DNA from: Balanoglossus misakiensis
Lineage: Eukaryota > Hemichordata
Direction: 5' to 3'
DNA: 64,000 nt
Assembly (NCBI GenBank): GCA_040954595.2
Contig: CM082583.2
Location: 62,001-126,000 of the forward strand
Shown here: one piece after another, positions 58,924 to 64,000 of the stretch
Numbering within the stretch: position 1 is the stretch's first letter
Layout of the letters: every line of letters starts with the position of its first letter
The notes under the pieces: generated by a model
What the model saw: the letters and a program-made list of their open reading frames with translations, nothing else
Told to the model about the DNA's origin: nothing
Databases searched by the model: none
Translations under genes and position numbers: made by a program

Positions 58924-59589
58924 GAATACATGAGAAGTCGGCCAGATTAGAAGTCGGCCAGTTCGCGCGCATGAGAAGTCGGCCAGTATGAGAAGTCGGC
59001 CAGTTGTTGAACTTGTACCCGAATAGTGCAGTAATGACCCAGATTACTTATAACAACACTTAATAAAATATAATTGCACTAAATATTTTCATTTGGACGG
59101 ATTTCCCAAATTCTTGACAACACAATGGCGTCATTTCAAATAATGGCGTCTGGCATCCGTACCAGTTCCCCAGCCCCGTATCCGCGTAAGGAGCTTAGGT
59201 TGTTCGCCAAATTCCTGTGACATTTCTGATTAAAGGGAGTTGTTTCAAAGCCTACTAAAATACATAGAAGATGTATGTGTATATTCATACTTTCTGAGAC
59301 AACACCAAACAAACAAACCAACAAACGTGACAAGGAACAGACTACTGGCGCAGCTCAAGAAGTGCAGGTGACTGATGTTGACGTACCCCGGTGACGTACA
59401 TGAAAAGTGAACAGACAGTTTTAAAATTCATCGGCTATTTGTACAAATATCTCAGCTCCTGTACATCAAGGAAACATTTCGTAGTGAAACAGTTATATAT
59501 AACACAAAGTACCAGGGTTCTCTCCCACAGGCCGACTTCTCGTACTGGCCGAGACCGACTTCTCATACTGGTTGACTTCTCAGGACACC
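58924..59589. mobile_element. 666-bp element with iterated ends, unit 4
   Basis: ATGTATAG at 58916-58923 and 59590-59597. Confidence 0.72.
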
Positions 59590-59700
59590 ATGTATAGCTA
59601 GCTGTTGAACTCAAAAAATATGTAAAACTACAAGTGATGTAAACAACTTGTGGAACCATGTTCAAATCGAGACAAGAAGAAAAGGGATTTCAAGACTTAC

Positions 59701-59797
59701 CTCCTTCAGCACTTTACTGCCCTGTAGCGCACTGTGTGACACTTGTAGTTGTGCATTCATAACCAGAAGGACGTGGCCGAACCTAGCGAGTATGAAC
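59701..59797 (-). pseudogene. G5 GCC2/GCC3-like exon, unit 4
   Basis: Same TAA. Confidence 0.63.
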
Positions 59798-60033
59798 CTA
59801 TCACAGAAAAAATTCAAAGAACGATTTTTACCACCATGGTTTGGTCCAACGATCCCTTATTAGAGAGATGTCCGTAATCACAGGTTTTACTGTACAATAC
59901 CTCTTCAGTGGAATCATTGTGTTTTTCAAAGTGCATCACAATATCAACTCCAATAAGCATAACAGTTTAATTTTCTGTGTATGCCATGCTATAACACAGG
60001 GAAGTCACAAGAGTGATTTGCAGCCCAACTTAC

Positions 60034-60231
60034 CAGTAACTGTTGAACAATCCACTACGGGTGACATGGTTGGACACTTGGATCCCGCTGGACAAGGCGT
60101 GCATGTGCCGTCGCCTTCCATAGCATATTCACCATTGCCACAGTCGAGCGGATCTTACATTGGATCTGAACACGATTGTCCAGCAGGGCACAGAAGACAG
60201 GATGTGCGTGCAGGCTCCTCACTTATTTCAT
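60034..60231 (-). pseudogene. G4 GCC2/GCC3-like exon, unit 4, in-frame TAA
   Basis: Same TAA; unit 2 variant. Confidence 0.8.
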
Positions 60232-60610
60232 CTGATTAAAGAAAATGAGGTTTTTAGTGATGTATTTGTGATACAGTGTCATTTAAAATAACAAATTACT
60301 TGAGATGATTCACTTCATAATTCTGAGACAAGTATACAGGCATGTAGAAAATTCTTTGGAGGACATTAAACGTCATTTCTAATCAACCATTTTCTGAATA
60401 TCATAAGACTCTGCGAGATCTCACATGGCTAACCGGGTCTCGCAAGATCTCGCACTGAGTTGATAATCTGTTGTAAACACATACATACATACACACACAC
60501 ACATACCCCCAGTCGCACTGACTTGAAAATCTGTTGTAAACACATACATGCAAACACACATACCCCTCAGTTTCATCACACAGCAAACTGAACAAGTACC
60601 ACAATCTTAC

Positions 60611-60739
60611 CATTTGTACATCTGGTACAGTTTGTTGCACCAGCCAATGACACGTAACCCTTGGTACACTTGAATTGCGATGCACTGGGATCTATGCAGG
60701 CGTAACCTTGCTCACAAATAGTACAATGTTCAGCACCAG
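60611..60739 (-). CDS. G3 GCC2/GCC3-like exon, unit 4
   Basis: Open; same as unit 2. Confidence 0.7.
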
Positions 60740-60998
60740 CTGATCTGTAAATCAAACAGAGAATTTACACACCAAGTTAACCTTTGAATACCACTGTAAA
60801 AATTTGGTGCAAATTTTAATTATTTTCATAAATAGAGGTCTATTCAAATTTGGAAAAATTGTCATTTTTTCATTCATATATTATATCAGTAAATTTTAAA
60901 TACAGAAATAGAAAATGATCCCATCCTATTTTTCAGTTAGTAAATTACCTGACCTAATGTTTGATGTTGGAAATAAAGGTGGGTGGGTAGAAGTTTAC

Positions 60999-61129
60999 CT
61001 GTTATGCAAGAGGTACAGCGAGACATCCTTTGTCCAAGGCCGAACTGTAATAACCAGCCGAGCATAAAATCACAGTGTTACCATTTGGACATTGGTTACC
61101 AGCTGGGCAATCAGCACATGATGTTTGTG
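60999..61129 (-). pseudogene. G2 GCC2/GCC3-like exon, unit 4, frameshifted
   Basis: Same break. Confidence 0.75.
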
Positions 61130-61554
61130 CTGAAAATAAACAGAGATTTATAGAATCTTATAGTCACAGTCATACCTTCAAAGACGTGGGATTCTCACGC
61201 GGGTTGGGGAGACAAAAATCCCTGGCAAAAGATTGAGGACAGGAAAATGCCAATCCAGAGATATTGGTAACAGAAACTGTGTACAGTCAATGCCATACGG
61301 CAGTGTGCTGTTCTAACAACAGACAAGATCGTGACGATCATAGTCTGTGTCGGAGATTTGGAAAAGAGCAAATTTGGTGAAAAGACGGGACAAAACAAAA
61401 GTCTACTTATACGATGCACATGAAAACTGGATGAAAGCGAAGCAGTCCACTATTTGAATGTATTGGATGTAAAATTGGCAGAATATTTGGACTGGACGTA
61501 ATGTTTGTACGCACAGAATTACGTACATGCACATAAGATGATCGTCCGCCTTAA

Positions 61555-62060
61555 AGGCATGTAAGCTGCAACTGGATAAAAAAATTAAAGTTTTAAATAA
61601 TCTCATATATGCTTTTAATTATGTCTATTAAATGATATTTCATGATAATATATCAAGCTCAACACTTATTTATGACACAATGGCCAAAAATTAAAGAAAA
61701 AACGAAAATTCCTGCAATTTTAAAAAAAGTGCAATATTGCAATGAAAAATGGAAATCTGATGTCTCAGTGGTGTACATTTACTTCCATGAGCTCAAGTGG
61801 ATGAGATCATGTTTTGTTTATGAAGTTTCAAAACCGGAAATGCAACATTTTCATTGTTTCTTGCATTTTCCCAGGGTGGCGGCCATAATCGCTTGCGGCA
61901 AAGCTTTATTATTTATCTGGTTAAAACTTGCATATGCACTCATATTTAGGGTTTATAATGCTTGTGTATAGTTCACTGCCTTCATCTGCATGGACTAATG
62001 GTAGTGCAGTTTTAAACAAAAATTATGAAAATTATCCCAAAAGTTACAGCTTACGTGCCT
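61555..62060. mobile_element. TTAA-flanked element, unit 4
   Basis: TTAA at 61551-61554 and 62061-62064; left terminus mutated (AGGCATGTAAGC). Confidence 0.84.
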
Positions 62061-62109
62061 TTAAGTGAAAGATTACACAGTAATGCCCAAACTTTAAGTG
62101 CTGACTCAC

Positions 62110-62342
62110 CATCTATATTAGTGTAGTATCCATCTTCACACACCTCTGGCTCCGACATACCATCATATTGGCACTTATACCCGGGGCAGGACAAGGCGTA
62201 CAGTCTATACTTCCATTGTTGGCAAAATATCCCAGTCCGCATTGTGTTGGTGATGAGAGGCTGGCTGTTCCACACATGAAACCCCTGGACACAGCGTGCA
62301 TGCTTCCGAACATGCTGAACTTTAACTTCCAGCTGCGCAGTC
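62110..62342 (-). pseudogene. G1 GCC2/GCC3-like exon, unit 4
   Basis: Same stop and frame breaks; unit 2 variants. Confidence 0.75.
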
Positions 62343-62406
62343 CTGTAGGAGTGAAGACGTCAACTATTAAGGAGGTTTAGGAGCCCTCTAGCCAGCAAAC
62401 TTCATC

Positions 62407-62827
62407 AAGGATGTACGTGCAGAACATAAACCGGAAACACTGCGTGTCCGGTCTTTTTCCCATAGGATTACATTGATAATCGCCAGAAAACAAACTTCTA
62501 CTATTGTCATTTTCACGAAATTTTACACATAGCTCAGTCCAGCAAATATAAATTCATTGGTCAAATAAAATATAGGGGTCACCGCGCTCTTTTTTGAGAT
62601 AAATTGCATTAAGAATTTTGGCCATAGACAAACAAACCATTGGTGAAAAATGCTGAGTCAGCAGATTTCTTCTATTATCGACCAATTTCATGGCTCTGTA
62701 TTTCAAAAACAAGCGCGGTGACCCCTATATTTTATTACGGATTTTCATTATACATACAAAAGAGAATAAAAAAATCCACAATTAAAAAAAATGACAATAC
62801 TTTCCATTTTATTGAACGTACATCCTT
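62407..62827. mobile_element. Foldback-like element, unit 4
   Basis: Both ends and perfect inner arms present. Confidence 0.55.
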
Positions 62828-63288
62828 AATGTTACTTAGGTAGTGGAGCACCAAAACCCAAATTTTCATATCGATTGTGTATTTTGTGATAAAAGCACCA
62901 AACTTGGCTCAGATGTGTGTTAATGTGTACTGAACAAATTCAGATAGCGAGTCACTAAATATCTGTTGAAGAGTTTCCATGGCAACCAATTTTTTTTCAA
63001 AATGGCCGCAAATACAGATAATCACACCTGTTAAACATCAAAATAAATTCAGATTACAATATTTGAAACAAGAAACTACGGAAAGAATGGTTTGCAATAG
63101 AACTATGGTTATTAAACTACAAATGTACTTATAAGGGTAACTAAGGGATCAAAATACAGGTGCCTGGTACTCGCATTAGTATAGGTGCTCCCCCTAGTTA
63201 AACATTACGGCTAGTTGCGATATTTAACTTGAAGTACGTAAATTACACACACACGAATCGCAACAGTTAGCGAGTCACTAAATATCTA

Positions 63289-64000
63289 TTGAAGAGTGAC
63301 TATGCAGTATTCAAGATCCACCCTTTCCACAATACGTGTGAACTTCTACTCTCTACATGGAATGTCCGCTCAGCTAGATGCAAATCATTAGACATTGCAG
63401 ACTACATCACAGATAAAGAAATTGATATTCTTGTACTCACTGAAACATGGTTGAAGGAATCTGGTGACGAACACGTAATGGCTGAATGTACACCACCAGG
63501 CTATGCTGTCAAACATCTACCTGGGGTTGGCAAGATCGGTGGAGGCTTAGCTTAAATTCATAAGCTAGCACTAAAATAAACAGCTTGGAAGCCTATTCTC
63601 TCTGTTAAATCTTTTGAGGCAGCGGAAGCAACTATTCTTCACCAGAAACCTTCCATGAAAATAATTCTTGTCTACCGTCCACCACCATCAGTTAATAATA
63701 AATTCACCGCACCACAGTTCATGGAAGAGTTCAGTACAACACTTGAGAAGTATGTCACCTGCTCAAGTAATCTCTTCATCGTAGGAGATTTCAATATTCA
63801 CCTAGAAGATGATAAGAATCCAGTAACACAGAAATTCAATGGAATCATCAGCGCCTGTAATCTGAAACAATGGGTCCAACAACCAACACACAGAAAGGGT
63901 CATACTCTTGATCTCATCTTATCTAACTCTGCGTCTAACATCAAGAGTGTCTCTGTAGACTGCTTGGAACTCTCTGATCACAATTCTGTCAATGCAAAAC
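63289..64000 (+). pseudogene. LINE endonuclease domain, unit 4, cut by window
   Basis: Copy of 29121-29832 with the same internal TAA codons and the LSDHNS variant of unit 2; the rest lies beyond the window. Confidence 0.87.

Larger units (their letters stand above)
51462..64000. repeat. Tandem unit 4 (cut by window end)
   Basis: Fourth direct copy, running off the right edge inside the LINE endonuclease. It carries the 2330-bp TIR element between E3 and E2 and a 6-bp ACTAGT insertion near 55773. E8, E6, E2 and G3 are open here. Confidence 0.95.

Noticed and set aside
2253-64000. Array as an assembly duplicate of two haplotypes
   Set aside because: Four direct copies with different insertions and deletions and mosaic variant sharing do not fit simple haplotype duplication, though read-depth data would be decisive.
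1-64000. CRISPR array, tRNA, rRNA or bacterial operon
   Set aside because: No regularly spaced identical repeats with unique spacers, no cloverleaf or rRNA signature seen, and clear spliceosomal intron structure.

Overview
The window is eukaryotic DNA: intron-rich, AT-rich, full of transposon remnants, with short coding islands flanked by GT/AG splice sites. A large family of single-exon EGF-like modules bounded by phase-1 introns, mixed with GCC2/GCC3-type (ephrin-receptor-like) cysteine-rich exons, plus CR1/L2-like LINE and Ty3/Gypsy fragments, suggests an invertebrate deuterostome. Amphioxus (Branchiostoma) is my best guess, but this is inference from gene style only.

Layout. Positions 1-1790 are a degenerate CCCTTGA-type minisatellite with a higher-order period of about 559 bp. 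One EGF exon (1895-2014) lies outside the duplication. From about 2253 to the window end runs a direct tandem array of a long unit: unit 1 2253-19654 (17.4 kb), unit 2 19655-36604 (16.95 kb), unit 3 36605-51461 (14.86 kb, with deletions), unit 4 51462 to beyond 64000 (with a 2.3-kb insertion).

All gene exons are on the minus strand, so coding order runs from high to low coordinates. Within a unit the order is E9, E10, E11, E12 (EGF), a long intron holding a Gypsy gag fragment and a LINE (both on the plus strand), G1-G5 (GCC2/GCC3-like), then E1-E8 (EGF). No signal peptide, transmembrane segment, promoter or terminal exon was seen in a unit, so it looks like an internal cassette of one very large secreted or receptor-like gene rather than a complete gene.

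State of the gene. Several exons read cleanly (E2, E4, E5, E6, E9, G3 and the flanking exon). E10, E11 and, in units 2 and 4, E8 are open but lack a framework cysteine. The others are broken in the same way in every unit present: stops in E1, E7, G4, G5, G1 and E12, frame breaks in G1, G2 and E12, and an 885-bp transposon inside E3. The gene therefore decayed first and was amplified afterwards. Later damage is unit-specific: a TTAA element in E7 of unit 1, E8 lesions in units 1 and 3, loss of the E6 donor in unit 3, a 1.1-kb deletion removing E1 and E2 in unit 3, and a perfect-TIR transposon in unit 4 at practically the same position as that deletion.

Mobile DNA. Besides the LINE and gag fragments, at least five small elements could be delimited by inverted ends and by comparing filled with empty sites or by target-site duplications. 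The most interesting objects are the 2330-bp element with identical 189-bp inverted repeats in unit 4, and the pseudogene amplification itself.
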